A stretch of 34,785 nt of DNA from the NCBI GenBank assembly GCA_903851365.1, contig CAINOB010000075.1:1-34785 (forward strand). The letters are read 5' to 3'. This stretch comes from an uncultured Bacteroidota bacterium (GTDB lineage: Bacteria > Bacteroidota > Bacteroidia > Bacteroidales > UBA12481). Within the stretch, counting starts at the first letter, position 1, and every line of letters begins with the position of its first letter. The position numbers were made by a program, and so were the translations under genes. The notes under the pieces were generated by a model. It was given only the letters and a program-made list of their open reading frames with translations. It was not told the DNA's origin and did no database searches. Positions 1-9,583 of this stretch are shown here, piece after piece.

Positions 1-47
1 GATTGTTGTGTTAATTTACCCTTATTAAAACCCAAAATTTATTCAAC

Positions 48-2321
48 ATGGTTTTCGATATTGAAATGATTCGCGGCATTTATAATTCCTATCCTACAAG
101 AATTGGGCAAACCAGGCAATTACTAAATAGACCTTTATCACTGATTGATAAGATATTATATTCTCATCTTTATGATGGATTTCCTAAAGATCTATTCAAG
201 AGGGGAACCGATTATACTGAGTTTTCCCCCGACCGCGTTGCCATGCAGGATGCTACTGCACAAATGGCTCTGCTTCAGTTTATTCAAGCTGGAAAAAGCA
301 AAACAGCCGTCCCTTCAACTGTTCATTGCGATCACCTGATACAAGCAAAGACGGGAGCCGTTGCCGACCTTAAGATTGCCCAGGAAATTAATCAGGAAGT
401 ATTTGATTTTCTATCAACGGTATCCAATAAGTATGGCATTGGATTTTGGAAGCCGGGAGCAGGAATCATTCATCAGGTGATTTTAGAGAATTATGCTTTT
501 CCGGGTGGAATGATCATTGGTACAGATTCCCATACTGTTAATGCTGGTGGATTGGGTATGATTTCTATTGGCGTTGGTGGGGCTGATGCTGTGGATGTCA
601 TGTCGGGGATGGCATGGGAATTGCTTTTTCCCCGATATATCGGAGTTAAACTGACAGGGAGGCTAAGCGGATGGGCTTCGGCTAAAGATGTGATACTCAA
701 ATTGGCAGGCATTCTGACTGTTAAAGGTGGAACTGGTTACATTCTCGAATATTTCGGCGATGGTGCTGAATCAATATCCGCCACTGGTAAAGGAACAATT
801 TGCAATATGGGAGCGGAGATCGGAGCTACAACTTCAGTTTTTGGATATGACAACAAAATGGCTGATTATCTTAAAGCCACAGGTCGAAAAGAAGTAGCCG
901 AGCTAGCTGATATGATCAAGGAACATTTAACAGGTGATGCTGAGGTTTATGCCAATCCCGGAAAATATTTCGACCAGGTGATTGAAATAGATCTGGACAT
1001 TTTGGAACCCTATATTAACGGACCATTTACTCCGGACCGTGCCTGGCCGATTTCAGAATTTGCCAATGCTGTCAGGGAAAATGGTTTTCCTCAAAAACTC
1101 GACGTTGGACTGATCGGATCCTGCACAAATTCATCCTATGAGGATATGACCAGGGCCGCCAGCGTTGCCAGGCAGGCTGTTGAGAAAAATCTAAAAGTTA
1201 AGTCGGAGTTTACCATTACTCCCGGATCAGAATTAGTCAGATATACCATCGAAAGAGACGGTTTAATGGAGACTTTCGAAGAAATTGGAGGAATGGTTCT
1301 GGCAAATGCCTGCGGGCCATGTATTGGTCAATGGGTCAGGCATAATGCCGAAAAACAGGAAAGGAATTCAATCATAACCTCTTTCAATAGGAATTTTGCA
1401 AGCCGGAACGATGGAAATCCTCACACACATGCTTTTGTTGCTTCTCCAGAAATTGTTACCGCTCTGGCCATTGCCGGCGACCTGACTTTTAATCCGCTGA
1501 CCGATCAGCTGATCAATGATGACGGCCTCTCAGTGTCCTTTGATGAACCAATTGGCCTGGAATTGCCGGTGAATAATTTTGCTGTGGAAGATAACGGTTA
1601 TCAGGAACCGGCAAGAGATGGGTCATCAGTCAGTATCGACGTAAGTCCGGAATCTGATCGATTACAACTACTTAAGCCATTTGAGCCCTGGAATGGCGAA
1701 GATTATCTCAATCTGGGTCTGTTAATCAAGGCTTTTGGCAAGTGCACTACTGATCATATTTCCATGGCCGGTAAATGGTTGAAATACAGGGGACATCTTG
1801 GTAATATTTCCAATAACATGCTCATTGGAGCAACTAATGCATTTAACAAATCCATCAATCAGGTTAAGAACCAGATAAACGGGAAAAACATGACAGTTCC
1901 TGAATCAGCAAGAATTTATCAATCACAGGGACCAGGATCTATTGTTATTGGTGATGAAAATTACGGTGAAGGATCATCACGTGAGCATGCAGCTATGGAA
2001 CCAAGGTACTTAGGAGTTAAAGCAATTCTGGTCAAGTCATTTGCCCGGATTCATGAAACGAACTTGAAAAAACAAGGTATGCTTGCCCTCACCTTTGCTA
2101 ACAAGGATGATTACAACAAAATCCGGGAGAACGATACATTTGATATTCTAGGTCTTAAAAAATTCGTTCCGGGAGTTCCTTTGAAATTGGCGATACACCA
2201 TCATGATGACGGAACTGAAGAAACCATTACTGTTAATCACAGTTACAATGACAATCAGATTGATTGGTTTAAAGCAGGATCTGCACTAAATCTTATTCGA
2301 CTGAATCAGGCTAAGAGTTAA
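48..2321 (+). CDS. acn: Aconitate hydratase, mitochondrial-like type
   Basis: Cytoplasmic [4Fe-4S] enzyme of the TCA cycle that isomerises citrate to isocitrate through cis-aconitate. The 757-residue protein is full length for the mitochondrial-like aconitase family. The three cluster ligands are visible: Cys359 in GSCTNS, and Cys422 and Cys425 in [10 protein letters not shown]. The C-terminal swivel domain carries GEGSSREHA, with Ser643, Ser644 and Arg645 in the substrate-binding motif. The numbering nearly coincides with mature mitochondrial aconitase (established family knowledge), unlike the longer AcnA/IRP1 or the rearranged AcnB. The ATG at 48 gives the N-terminus typical of the family, and no longer start is visible. 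It is the first gene of a four-gene TCA operon; 60 bases separate it from the isocitrate dehydrogenase. The 47 bases upstream hold no convincing promoter box, so the promoter may lie outside the window. Confidence 0.97.
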   Translation: MVFDIEMIRGIYNSYPTRIGQTRQLLNRPLSLIDKILYSHLYDGFPKDLFKRGTDYTEFSPDRVAMQDATAQMALLQFIQAGKSKTAVPSTVHCDHLIQAKTGAVADLKIAQEINQEVFDFLSTVSNKYGIGFWKPGAGIIHQVILENYAFPGGMIIGTDSHTVNAGGLGMISIGVGGADAVDVMSGMAWELLFPRYIGVKLTGRLSGWASAKDVILKLAGILTVKGGTGYILEYFGDGAESISATGKGTICNMGAEIGATTSVFGYDNKMADYLKATGRKEVAELADMIKEHLTGDAEVYANPGKYFDQVIEIDLDILEPYINGPFTPDRAWPISEFANAVRENGFPQKLDVGLIGSCTNSSYEDMTRAASVARQAVEKNLKVKSEFTITPGSELVRYTIERDGLMETFEEIGGMVLANACGPCIGQWVRHNAEKQERNSIITSFNRNFASRNDGNPHTHAFVASPEIVTALAIAGDLTFNPLTDQLINDDGLSVSFDEPIGLELPVNNFAVEDNGYQEPARDGSSVSIDVSPESDRLQLLKPFEPWNGEDYLNLGLLIKAFGKCTTDHISMAGKWLKYRGHLGNISNNMLIGATNAFNKSINQVKNQINGKNMTVPESARIYQSQGPGSIVIGDENYGEGSSREHAAMEPRYLGVKAILVKSFARIHETNLKKQGMLALTFANKDDYNKIRENDTFDILGLKKFVPGVPLKLAIHHHDDGTEETITVNHSYNDNQIDWFKAGSALNLIRLNQAKS

Positions 2322-2381
2322 CCAGAATGAGATTATATAAAAATCTATATATTTACAGAAACTAACTTTTACAGGACAATT

Positions 2382-3608
2382 ATGAAGAAAATCCGGGTGG
2401 TAAATCCAGTGGTGGAAATGGATGGAGATGAGATGACCCGTATCATTTGGAAGATGATAAAGGATAGGCTGATACTACCCTATCTTGATCTGAATATTCT
2501 CTATTTTGATTTAGGCATTGAGCATCGGGACGAGACAAATGATCAGGTAACTATTGATTGTGCCGAAGCCATTCTTAAGACTGGTGTCGGAATAAAATGT
2601 GCAACAATAACACCGGATGAAGCCAGAGTTAAAGAGTTTGGACTGAAGAAAATGTGGAAAAGTCCGAACGGTACTATCCGAAATATTCTCGGGGGAACAG
2701 TTTTCCGTGAGCCCATCCTTATAAAATCGATACCTCGTTTAGTTCCGGGATGGACCCAACCTATCTGTATTGGCCGACATGCCTATGGTGATCAGTACCG
2801 GGCAACCGATTTCAGAGTAAAAGGCAAAGGAAAATTAACCATAACATTTACACCGGAAAACGGGATCCCTGAAGTCCACGAAGTATTTAATTACGAGGAT
2901 GATGGAATAGCGATGGCCATGTATAATACCGATGAGTCGATCCGTGGCTTTGCTCATTCATGCTTTAATATGGCCCTTGATAAAAAATGGCCTCTGTATT
3001 TATCCACAAAAAATACCATTCTCAAGGCTTATGATGGTCGTTTTAAGGACATTTTTGAGGAAATCTATCAAGCAGATTATAAGCTTAAGTTCGCTTCCGC
3101 TGGAATTCATTATGAACATCGGCTGATTGATGATATGGTAGCTGCTGCTTTAAAATGGAGCGGAGGATATGTTTGGGCTTGTAAAAATTACGATGGAGAT
3201 GTTCAATCCGATACTGTAGCTCAGGGATTTGGATCATTGGGGTTGATGACATCTGTTCTTGTAACTCCTGACGGTAAGACGATGGAAGCTGAAGCAGCTC
3301 ATGGCACGGTTACAAGGCATTACAGAATGCATCAGGAGGGTAAACCAACTTCTACCAATCCTATAGCTTCAATCTTTGCCTGGACCAGGGGCCTGGCCTT
3401 CAGGGGCAAATTAGATGGAAATGCTGAGCTTATTAAATTTACTGGTGTTCTGGAGGAAGCCTGCATCGAGACAGTTGAAAACGGCCAGATGACCAAAGAT
3501 CTTGCTGTTTTAGTTCATGGCGATTCTGTAAAATCAGAACACTATCTGACAACCGAAGGATTTTTTGAAGCAATAGAAAATAGATTACATACTAAAATAT
3601 CATCCTGA
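2382..3608 (+). CDS. icd: NADP-dependent isocitrate dehydrogenase, eukaryotic-like
   Basis: Oxidatively decarboxylates isocitrate to 2-oxoglutarate with reduction of NADP+; cytoplasmic homodimer by family knowledge. The 408 residues match the IDH1/IDH2 subfamily rather than the E. coli Icd type. The isocitrate-binding segment KSPNGTIRN lies at 93-101. Arg100, Arg109 and Arg132 (in [10 protein letters not shown]) and Tyr139 fall at the same positions as in human IDH1, so the alignment is essentially gap-free over this part. The motif DGDEMTR near the N-terminus is also typical. The gene sits 60 bases after aconitase and only 2 bases before citrate synthase, which implies co-transcription and probably translational coupling with the latter. 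The region before it contains a weak TAACTTTT element that might be an internal promoter, but I do not claim it. Cofactor specificity is inferred from subfamily, not read directly. Confidence 0.97.
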   Translation: MKKIRVVNPVVEMDGDEMTRIIWKMIKDRLILPYLDLNILYFDLGIEHRDETNDQVTIDCAEAILKTGVGIKCATITPDEARVKEFGLKKMWKSPNGTIRNILGGTVFREPILIKSIPRLVPGWTQPICIGRHAYGDQYRATDFRVKGKGKLTITFTPENGIPEVHEVFNYEDDGIAMAMYNTDESIRGFAHSCFNMALDKKWPLYLSTKNTILKAYDGRFKDIFEEIYQADYKLKFASAGIHYEHRLIDDMVAAALKWSGGYVWACKNYDGDVQSDTVAQGFGSLGLMTSVLVTPDGKTMEAEAAHGTVTRHYRMHQEGKPTSTNPIASIFAWTRGLAFRGKLDGNAELIKFTGVLEEACIETVENGQMTKDLAVLVHGDSVKSEHYLTTEGFFEAIENRLHTKISS

Positions 3609-3610
3609 TT

Positions 3611-4933
3611 ATGGGACAGATAAAGAAAAAATTCATTGATAGGGCCCTGCCAAAAGCTGAAATCGTTAAGAAACTCAGGAACGAATATGGTAATGTTGTT
3701 ATTGGCGAAGTAACAATAGGGCAAGTACTTTCTGGTATGAAAGGTATTGTTGGTCTACTTACCTGTACCTCCAAGCTTGATCCAGAAGAAGGAATCAGGT
3801 TCAGAGGGTATACCATCCCGGAATTGAGGGATATGCTCCCAAAATTGTCACCTGAAGATGAGCCACTTCCCGAAGGTCTCTTCTACCTCATGCTGATGGA
3901 CGAAATGCCAACTGATGAAGATGTGCATTATATTCAGAATGAATGGATTAAACGGGCTCATGTTCCCAAGCACGTATTTGATGTAATTGATTCACTTCCC
4001 AGGGATACTCATCCAATGAATCAATTTGTTACTGCCATTGTTGCTATGGCAGGAAGCTCTAGGTTCATGAAAGCCTATGAGGCTGGAGCAGCAAAAAAAG
4101 ACTATTGGGATTCCACCTATGAAGGTGTTATGGATTTAATTGCCAGGATACCCCGGATTGCGGCATATGTCTACCGGCATACCTACCACAATGGCAGGCA
4201 TATTGAGCCTGATTCCGACCTGGATTGGGCAGGTAATCTTGCACATATGATGGGATATGACAATGATGAGGTTAAAAAGCTCTTCCGGTTGTATATGACC
4301 ATTCATGCTGATCATGAGGGTGGTAATGTAAGTGCTCATACAACTCACCTCGTTGGTTCAGCGCTCGCTTCGCCTTATCAGGCTTATGCAGCAGGAATGC
4401 TTGGTTTAGCTGGCCCACTGCATGGTCTTGCCAATCAAGAGGTTATCAAGTGGGTATTCGAAATGATGCAGGAAATCGGAACTGAAGATCCTTCAAAGGA
4501 ACAGATTGCTGCATACGTTCTTAAAACGCTGGCCGATGGCAGGGTGGTTCCTGGATACGGGCATGCAGTTTTAAGAAAAACCGACCCGCGATACATCGCA
4601 CAAAGGGAGTTCTGCCTGAAATACCTGCCAAATGATCCGCTTTTTAAAGTCATCAGCCGTATTTATGAGGTTGTACCGCCAATTCTCAGCACTGTTGGAA
4701 AGATAAAAAATCCGTGGCCAAATGTTGACGCGCACTCTGGTGCAATCCTTGTTCATTATGGAATTAAGGAATATGAATTCTACACTGTTTTATTTGCTGT
4801 TTCACGCGCATTGGGCGTTCTGTCATCATTGGTTTGGGACCGGGTGTACGGATTGCCCCTGGAAAGGCCGAGTTCACAGAACACACGCTGGTTTATTGAA
4901 AAAGCCGGCATTGATTCTCCTGTTAAATTCTAA
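3611..4933 (+). CDS. gltA: Citrate synthase, mitochondrial-like type I
   Basis: Condenses oxaloacetate with acetyl-CoA to citrate at the entry of the TCA cycle; soluble cytoplasmic enzyme. The catalytic triad is visible: His271 in GPLHGLANQE, His318 in PGYGHAVLRK and Asp373 in NVDAHSG, matching pig-heart His274, His320 and Asp375. HADHEGGN (His235) and the C-terminal RPSSQNTRW segment are also present. At 440 residues it fits the eukaryotic-type dimeric enzyme rather than the NADH-inhibited hexameric GltA of proteobacteria. The ATG at 3611 follows the isocitrate dehydrogenase stop by 2 bases; malate dehydrogenase follows after 25 bases. The Bacteroidota protein begins directly with a region corresponding to mature mitochondrial enzyme. 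I see no missing residue. Confidence 0.97.
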   Translation: MGQIKKKFIDRALPKAEIVKKLRNEYGNVVIGEVTIGQVLSGMKGIVGLLTCTSKLDPEEGIRFRGYTIPELRDMLPKLSPEDEPLPEGLFYLMLMDEMPTDEDVHYIQNEWIKRAHVPKHVFDVIDSLPRDTHPMNQFVTAIVAMAGSSRFMKAYEAGAAKKDYWDSTYEGVMDLIARIPRIAAYVYRHTYHNGRHIEPDSDLDWAGNLAHMMGYDNDEVKKLFRLYMTIHADHEGGNVSAHTTHLVGSALASPYQAYAAGMLGLAGPLHGLANQEVIKWVFEMMQEIGTEDPSKEQIAAYVLKTLADGRVVPGYGHAVLRKTDPRYIAQREFCLKYLPNDPLFKVISRIYEVVPPILSTVGKIKNPWPNVDAHSGAILVHYGIKEYEFYTVLFAVSRALGVLSSLVWDRVYGLPLERPSSQNTRWFIEKAGIDSPVKF

Positions 4934-4958
4934 CTGAAACCTAATCTATTTTATTTAT

Positions 4959-5900
4959 ATGGACAGAAGAATAACAATTATCGGTGCCGGAAATGTCGGC
5001 GCTACGGTGGCACATGAAATTGCCAGACAGGATCTGGCCAAGGAGGTAGTGATTGTTGACGTTAAGGAAGGCACTGCCGAAGGGAAAGCCCTCGATATGT
5101 GGCAGACATCATCCATCCTTAACTTCGATTCACGGGTTATTGGTGTGACCAATGATTATTTAAGGACACGTAATTCATCAGTCATTGTTATCACTGCCGG
5201 CATTCCCCGCAAGCCAGGCATGTCGCGCGATGACCTGATAAAAACGAATGCTTCAATCGTCAAGGAAGTGACAGAAAGAGCCGTAAAATACTCTCCTGAT
5301 GCCATTATTATCGTCGTATCAAATCCTTTGGATGTAATGACTTATGCAGCTTATCTGGCTGCCAATAAAGCGCCCAATAAAGTATTTGGCATGGCTGGAG
5401 TTCTCGATACGGGACGTTATAAAGCATTTTTAGCAGAAGCATTGAATGTATCGCCAAAAGATATACATGCCCTACTTCTTGGAAGTCATGGAGATACCAT
5501 GGTCCCATTGAAAAGGTATACCTCTGTTTCCGGAATTCCGGTAACCGATCTGCTTGGTGATGATGTTCTTGACAAAATCATTGAAAGGACTAGAAAAGGT
5601 GGTGGCGAGTTGGTTAACCTCATGGGAACCTCCGCATGGTATGCTCCGGGTGCAGCTGTTGCTGCCATGGTTGATGCTATTATCCGCGATCAGCATCGTG
5701 TTTTCCCCGTTTGCGCTTATGTTGACGGTGAATACGGGCTGAAAGACATTTACCTGGGTGTTCCCTGCATCATTGGGAAGAATGGCATCGAAAGGATCAT
5801 CACCCTTAACCTTGATGAAGACGAGAAGAAATTACTCATGGATTCAGCACAATCGGTGAAAGAAACGATGAATGTTCTTGATGAAATGAAATTGTTTTAA
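4959..5900 (+). CDS. mdh: Malate dehydrogenase (LDH-like fold)
   Basis: NAD-dependent interconversion of malate and oxaloacetate, cytoplasmic. The Rossmann nucleotide loop GAGNVG is at 9-14, followed by Asp34 at the end of the second strand, which favours NAD over NADP. The substrate loop GIPRKPGMSRDD (81-92) carries the arginines (Arg84, Arg90) that mark malate rather than lactate dehydrogenase. Asn122, Asp150 with Arg153, and the catalytic His177 in GSHGDT are intact. The 313 residues are normal for the bacterial LDH-like MDH group. It is the last gene of the TCA operon and is followed 22 bases later by a strong intrinsic terminator. It supplies the oxaloacetate consumed by the citrate synthase encoded immediately upstream. 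Confidence 0.97.
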   Translation: MDRRITIIGAGNVGATVAHEIARQDLAKEVVIVDVKEGTAEGKALDMWQTSSILNFDSRVIGVTNDYLRTRNSSVIVITAGIPRKPGMSRDDLIKTNASIVKEVTERAVKYSPDAIIIVVSNPLDVMTYAAYLAANKAPNKVFGMAGVLDTGRYKAFLAEALNVSPKDIHALLLGSHGDTMVPLKRYTSVSGIPVTDLLGDDVLDKIIERTRKGGGELVNLMGTSAWYAPGAAVAAMVDAIIRDQHRVFPVCAYVDGEYGLKDIYLGVPCIIGKNGIERIITLNLDEDEKKLLMDSAQSVKETMNVLDEMKLF

Positions 5901-5922
5901 GTTTTAATTTCTTGCATTTTAC

Positions 5923-5954
5923 AAAAGATCCCTGCATTAGCGGGGATCTTTTTA
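5923..5954 (+). terminator. Intrinsic terminator after mdh
   Basis: A 13-base-pair stem (5923-5935 with 5940-5952) encloses a four-base ATTA loop and contains a single G-U pair. The A-rich left arm and a T-tract on the right arm (5949-5953) give a textbook Rho-independent terminator. It begins 22 bases after the mdh stop and separates the TCA operon from the FAD/Fe-S oxidoreductase gene. Because the arm starts with AAAA and ends with TTTT it could also work on the opposite strand. Confidence 0.9.
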
Positions 5955-5985
5955 TTTTTACCAGTCTGATCAATTATTAACCCGG

Positions 5986-8919
5986 ATGGAACAAAAATAT
6001 CGTGAGCTATCTGAATCGCTGGAAGGAGATTTGTATTGTGATATTTTGACCCGAACCATCTATGCTACAGACGCTTCCATCTATCGTGAAATTCCAGCGG
6101 CTGTGGTCTATCCTAAAAATACCGGGGATATCATTAAGCTGGTTGACTTTGCCCGTATTAACAAGCTTTCACTAATACCTCGTACTGCCGGAACCTCCCT
6201 TGCCGGACAGGTTGTGGGCCCGGGAATTGTAACTGAAGTATCGAGGTACATGAACCACATCATTGAGATTAATGCTGAGGAGCGTTTTGCATGGGTTGAA
6301 CCAGGGGTTGTGTTGGATGATTTAAACAGTGCTCTCAGACCGCATGGGCTTTTTTTCGGACCGGAAACGAGCACAGCCAACCGTTGCATGATTGGAGGCA
6401 TGGTGGGAAATAATGCTTGCGGACTGCACTCTTTGGTTTATGGCAGCACCAGGGATCATACCCTTTCTGTACAGGCAGTTCTCAGTGATGGCTCCATCAC
6501 TGAATTTTCTTCACTAAACAGGGCAATGTTCATCGAAAAATGCCAAGGAGAAACTCTTGAAAGCAAAATCTATAATGAAATCAATGATATAATTGGCGAT
6601 GATGCGAACCGCAAGGAGATCCGACTGGGGTATCCCGATCCTCATGTACCAAGGCGAAATACCGGATATGCTCTCGACCTCCTTCTTGATACAGAACCTT
6701 TTTCTGAATTCAGCCAACCATTTAATATGTGCAAGCTGCTGGCCGGCTCAGAAGGAACACTAGTCTTTTTTACCGCTATCAAGCTCAATCTGGTGGACCT
6801 CCCTCCAGCTCACCAGGCGCTGATATGCGCTCACTTTGATTCACTTACTGATTCAATGAACGCTAACCTTGTTGCGCTACAGCATGAACCAACAGCTGTG
6901 GAACTTATGGACAGAGTCGTTCTGGAATGTACCAAGACAAATCACACCCAACAAGCCAACAGATTTTTTCTTGTTGGAGACCCCCGAACGATTTTAATCA
7001 TCGAATTTGATGAGCATACCAATGAAAAGCTTAATATTAAAATATCTGAAACCATTGCTGATCTTGAGAACCATGGTCTGGGATATGCTTTCCCGGTAAT
7101 TTACGGGGGTGACATTAAAAAAGTATGGGAGCTCAGAAAGGCCGGGTTGGGTTCGCTGGCAAATATTCCAGGTGACCAAAGGTCTGTTACTGTTATTGAG
7201 GACATTGCAGTACCAGTAAAAAACCAGGCGGCCTATATTGCAGAGATGGAGGAGCTTTTTGCAAGGCATGGACTTACCTGTGTTTTTCATGCTCATGCCG
7301 GAACTGGGGAACTACACTTAAGGCCACTCCTTAACCTTAAGGATACTGCTGATGTGGAACGCTTTAAAGCAATTGCGGCGGCAGCATTGCCAATAGTTAA
7401 GAAATACAAAGGATCACTGAGCGGTGAACATGGCGATGGAAGACTTAGGGCAGCAATGATTCCGGCTTTTCTTGGAGAACATAATTATCAATTAATAAAG
7501 AGAATAAAAAGCACTTTCGATCCGGACAACCTATTCAACCCAGGGAAAATCACTGCCGCACCTCCGATGGACAAATTTCTAAGAAATGAACCTGGAGTTG
7601 CAACCCCGGAAATTGCGACATTCCAGGATTTCTCCGAAACATTGGGTATAGTAAGAGCTGCAGAAAAATGTAATGGTAGTGGAGATTGCCGAAAATCACC
7701 ATTGACCAAAGGTTCAATGTGCCCATCCTACCAGGCGACACTGGACGAACGAAACTCCACCAGGGCCAGGGCAAATATTTTACGGGAGTTTCTTATAAAG
7801 CCTAGCCTTCAGAATCCATTTGATCATCCTGAGATTTTTGAGATACTTGATTTGTGCCTTTCTTGCAAAGCCTGCAAGTCGGAATGTCCATCGAATGTGG
7901 ATATGGCTAAATTAAAGGCCGAATTTTTGCAACATTGGCATGATGCACATGGATTATCCTTCCGGACACGGTTTATCGCTTATATGCCTTCGGTTTATCG
8001 CCTAGCTCAACCATTCGCTTCCCTTGTCAACAGTATGATGCGGGTTGATTTCCTCTCCCGTACCTTTAAAAGTATAATCAGCTTCGCCCGCGAAAGGTCA
8101 ATTCCTTCGCTATCTGAAAAATCCCTGAATCGTTGGATTAATCGCAACCTGTTAACGATCAATCCCTCGGAGAGCAATGGTAAGGGGTATGTTTATCTTT
8201 TTACTGATGAATTCATCTCCTACCAGGATTCGCTTATCGGAATAAAAACCATACAGTTATTGACCAGGCTTGGTTATCCGGTAAAAATTGCAGGACCGTC
8301 TACCAGCGGACGTACATTTATTTCCAAAGGGCTGCTTCGGAAAGCTAAATCAATTGCAAGACAGAATGTTAGTCTTTATTCTAACCTTCTAAGCGGGGAA
8401 CATCCTTTGATTGGCATAGAGCCTTCAGCTATTCTGGGCTTTCGTGATGAGTTCCCTGATCTTGTTGGCGACGATCTGAGATCCGAAGCCATTAAGGTTG
8501 GAAAATATTCGATGCTTATTGATGAATTTCTTGAACAGGAAATGAAATCCGGAAGAATTTGTCAGGATGATTTTAAAGAAGACAAAAAGGATATTCTTTT
8601 CCATGGACATTGTCAGCAGAAGGCTGTCGCATCTACTTCATCAACACTTTACATCCTTAATTTCCCGGTAAACTTTAAATGCGCTGAAATTCCATCCGGG
8701 TGTTGCGGAATGGCTGGTTCATTTGGTTTTGAAAAAGAGCATTATGAACTATCGATGAAGGTTGGTGAATTAGTCCTTTTTCCTAAGGTACGTGAGGCTG
8801 ATGCGAACACGCTGATTTGTGCTTCAGGAATATCATGCCGTCATCAGATCCTGGATGGAACCGGCAGAAGTGCACTTCATCCGGTCGAAATCCTATTTGA
8901 TTCCCTGAAAGTTAACTAG
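5986..8919 (+). CDS. FAD-linked and Fe-S oxidoreductase, YdiJ/GlcD-GlcF-like fusion
   Basis: A 977-residue fusion of a flavin dehydrogenase with an iron-sulfur half, the architecture of E. coli YdiJ and related D-2-hydroxyacid (2-hydroxyglutarate or lactate) dehydrogenases. The FAD-binding domain spans about 37-175, with RTAGTSLAGQ (66-75) and GGMVGNNACGLHS. The FAD-oxidase C-terminal domain spans about 270-520 and ends with GEHGDGR (480-486). Two ferredoxin-like clusters follow: Cys562/568/579 and CLSCKACKSECP (624-635). The C-terminal part has an HGHCQQKA segment and a CCG motif (GCCGMAGSFGFE, about residue 906). The likely role is oxidation of a D-2-hydroxyacid with electrons passed to quinone or another carrier; the substrate cannot be read from sequence. 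It starts 32 bases beyond the TCA operon terminator, so it is probably transcribed separately. Its stop overlaps the stop of the convergent acyltransferase by 4 bases. Confidence 0.92.
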   Translation: MEQKYRELSESLEGDLYCDILTRTIYATDASIYREIPAAVVYPKNTGDIIKLVDFARINKLSLIPRTAGTSLAGQVVGPGIVTEVSRYMNHIIEINAEERFAWVEPGVVLDDLNSALRPHGLFFGPETSTANRCMIGGMVGNNACGLHSLVYGSTRDHTLSVQAVLSDGSITEFSSLNRAMFIEKCQGETLESKIYNEINDIIGDDANRKEIRLGYPDPHVPRRNTGYALDLLLDTEPFSEFSQPFNMCKLLAGSEGTLVFFTAIKLNLVDLPPAHQALICAHFDSLTDSMNANLVALQHEPTAVELMDRVVLECTKTNHTQQANRFFLVGDPRTILIIEFDEHTNEKLNIKISETIADLENHGLGYAFPVIYGGDIKKVWELRKAGLGSLANIPGDQRSVTVIEDIAVPVKNQAAYIAEMEELFARHGLTCVFHAHAGTGELHLRPLLNLKDTADVERFKAIAAAALPIVKKYKGSLSGEHGDGRLRAAMIPAFLGEHNYQLIKRIKSTFDPDNLFNPGKITAAPPMDKFLRNEPGVATPEIATFQDFSETLGIVRAAEKCNGSGDCRKSPLTKGSMCPSYQATLDERNSTRARANILREFLIKPSLQNPFDHPEIFEILDLCLSCKACKSECPSNVDMAKLKAEFLQHWHDAHGLSFRTRFIAYMPSVYRLAQPFASLVNSMMRVDFLSRTFKSIISFARERSIPSLSEKSLNRWINRNLLTINPSESNGKGYVYLFTDEFISYQDSLIGIKTIQLLTRLGYPVKIAGPSTSGRTFISKGLLRKAKSIARQNVSLYSNLLSGEHPLIGIEPSAILGFRDEFPDLVGDDLRSEAIKVGKYSMLIDEFLEQEMKSGRICQDDFKEDKKDILFHGHCQQKAVASTSSTLYILNFPVNFKCAEIPSGCCGMAGSFGFEKEHYELSMKVGELVLFPKVREADANTLICASGISCRHQILDGTGRSALHPVEILFDSLKVN

Positions 8920-9566
8920 GTTCGCTTGGAACGGCGACCATGCCGATGTCCGCTCCTTCGTTCATTTCGACGTTCAACACGACGATCATGCCGGTCGTTT
9001 CTGTCATGGCGGTCTACTGGAAGATAGAAGTTAGCCGGGTATTTTGCCTGAATCGTCGAATAAAATATGGCTATCTCTCTCATATCCTTTTCTATATCTG
9101 CACCCGGGTAAAATACCGGTCCAACCCCCACAACTTTTCGCCGGTAATCCATGTACCCCAAAACAATTGGAACACCAGCCTTCTTCGCAATGTGATAAAA
9201 TCCTCTTTTCCATACCATTACTTCCTTTCTGGATCCTTCGGGAGCAATAGCCAGGTAAAATTGTTCTGAGTTTTTCAATTTTTCTCCAAGATGGTCCACC
9301 ATGTTGCCATGTTTTTTCCTATCAACGGGGATACCACCAATCCAATAAAAAACCCATCTGAAAGGGAATCTAAAAAGTTCTTTTTTAATGAGGAACTGAA
9401 TATTCAGGCCATAATACAACTTGTAGAGCATTCCAAAGAAAAAATCCCAATTGCTTGTATGCGGGGCGCCGATAATTACGCATTTACTAAGTTCGGGGAT
9501 CTTTCCTTCGAGTCGCCATCCGGTTATGGCTAAAAATATTCGGGCAAGAAGTTTTTGTAAATTCAA
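8916..9566 (-). CDS. 1-acylglycerol-3-phosphate acyltransferase-like protein with Arg-rich tail
   Basis: A 216-residue lysophospholipid-type acyltransferase (PlsC-like fold), expected at the inner membrane. The HxxxxD catalytic motif is HTSNWD (36-41), and the phosphate-binding motif is APEGSR, with Glu110-Arg113. The start is TTG at 9566: the first in-frame ATG (codon 46) lies beyond the catalytic motif. A good Shine-Dalgarno sequence GGAGGA sits 8 bases before the TTG. The last 31 residues (186-216) contain 13 arginines and 4 histidines in short imperfect repeats and look unlike the rest of the protein. The gene follows ggt by 17 bases, is last in the operon, and its TAG stop overlaps the TAG of the convergent oxidoreductase gene. 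Substrate is unknown; the family includes lipid A, ornithine-lipid and phosphatidate acyltransferases. Confidence 0.88.
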   Translation of the reverse strand: MNLQKLLARIFLAITGWRLEGKIPELSKCVIIGAPHTSNWDFFFGMLYKLYYGLNIQFLIKKELFRFPFRWVFYWIGGIPVDRKKHGNMVDHLGEKLKNSEQFYLAIAPEGSRKEVMVWKRGFYHIAKKAGVPIVLGYMDYRRKVVGVGPVFYPGADIEKDMREIAIFYSTIQAKYPANFYLPVDRHDRNDRHDRRVERRNERRSGHRHGRRSKRT

Positions 9567-9574
9567 TTTTTTGA

Positions 9575-9580
9575 TCCTCC
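9575..9580 (-). promoter_or_regulatory. Shine-Dalgarno GGAGGA before the TTG start
   Basis: On the minus strand GGAGGA is followed by 8 bases and then TTG at 9566-9564. It lies in the 17-base gap after the ggt stop. Strong ribosome-binding sites are unusual in this window, and this one decides the non-ATG start of the acyltransferase. Confidence 0.7.
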
Positions 9581-9583
9581 AGC

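Noticed and set aside
1-47. A promoter for the TCA operon at the left edge.
   Set aside because: TAATTTAC is only a partial match to TAnnTTTG and has no spaced -33 box; the sequence upstream is not available.
6108-6401. A 97-codon minus-strand frame inside the FAD/Fe-S oxidoreductase.
   Set aside because: It is opposite the conserved FAD-binding domain and has no recognisable features.
8940-9533. Open frames on the plus strand opposite the acyltransferase.
   Set aside because: They overlap a gene with clear catalytic motifs, have no recognisable protein features, and look like shadows of its codon usage.
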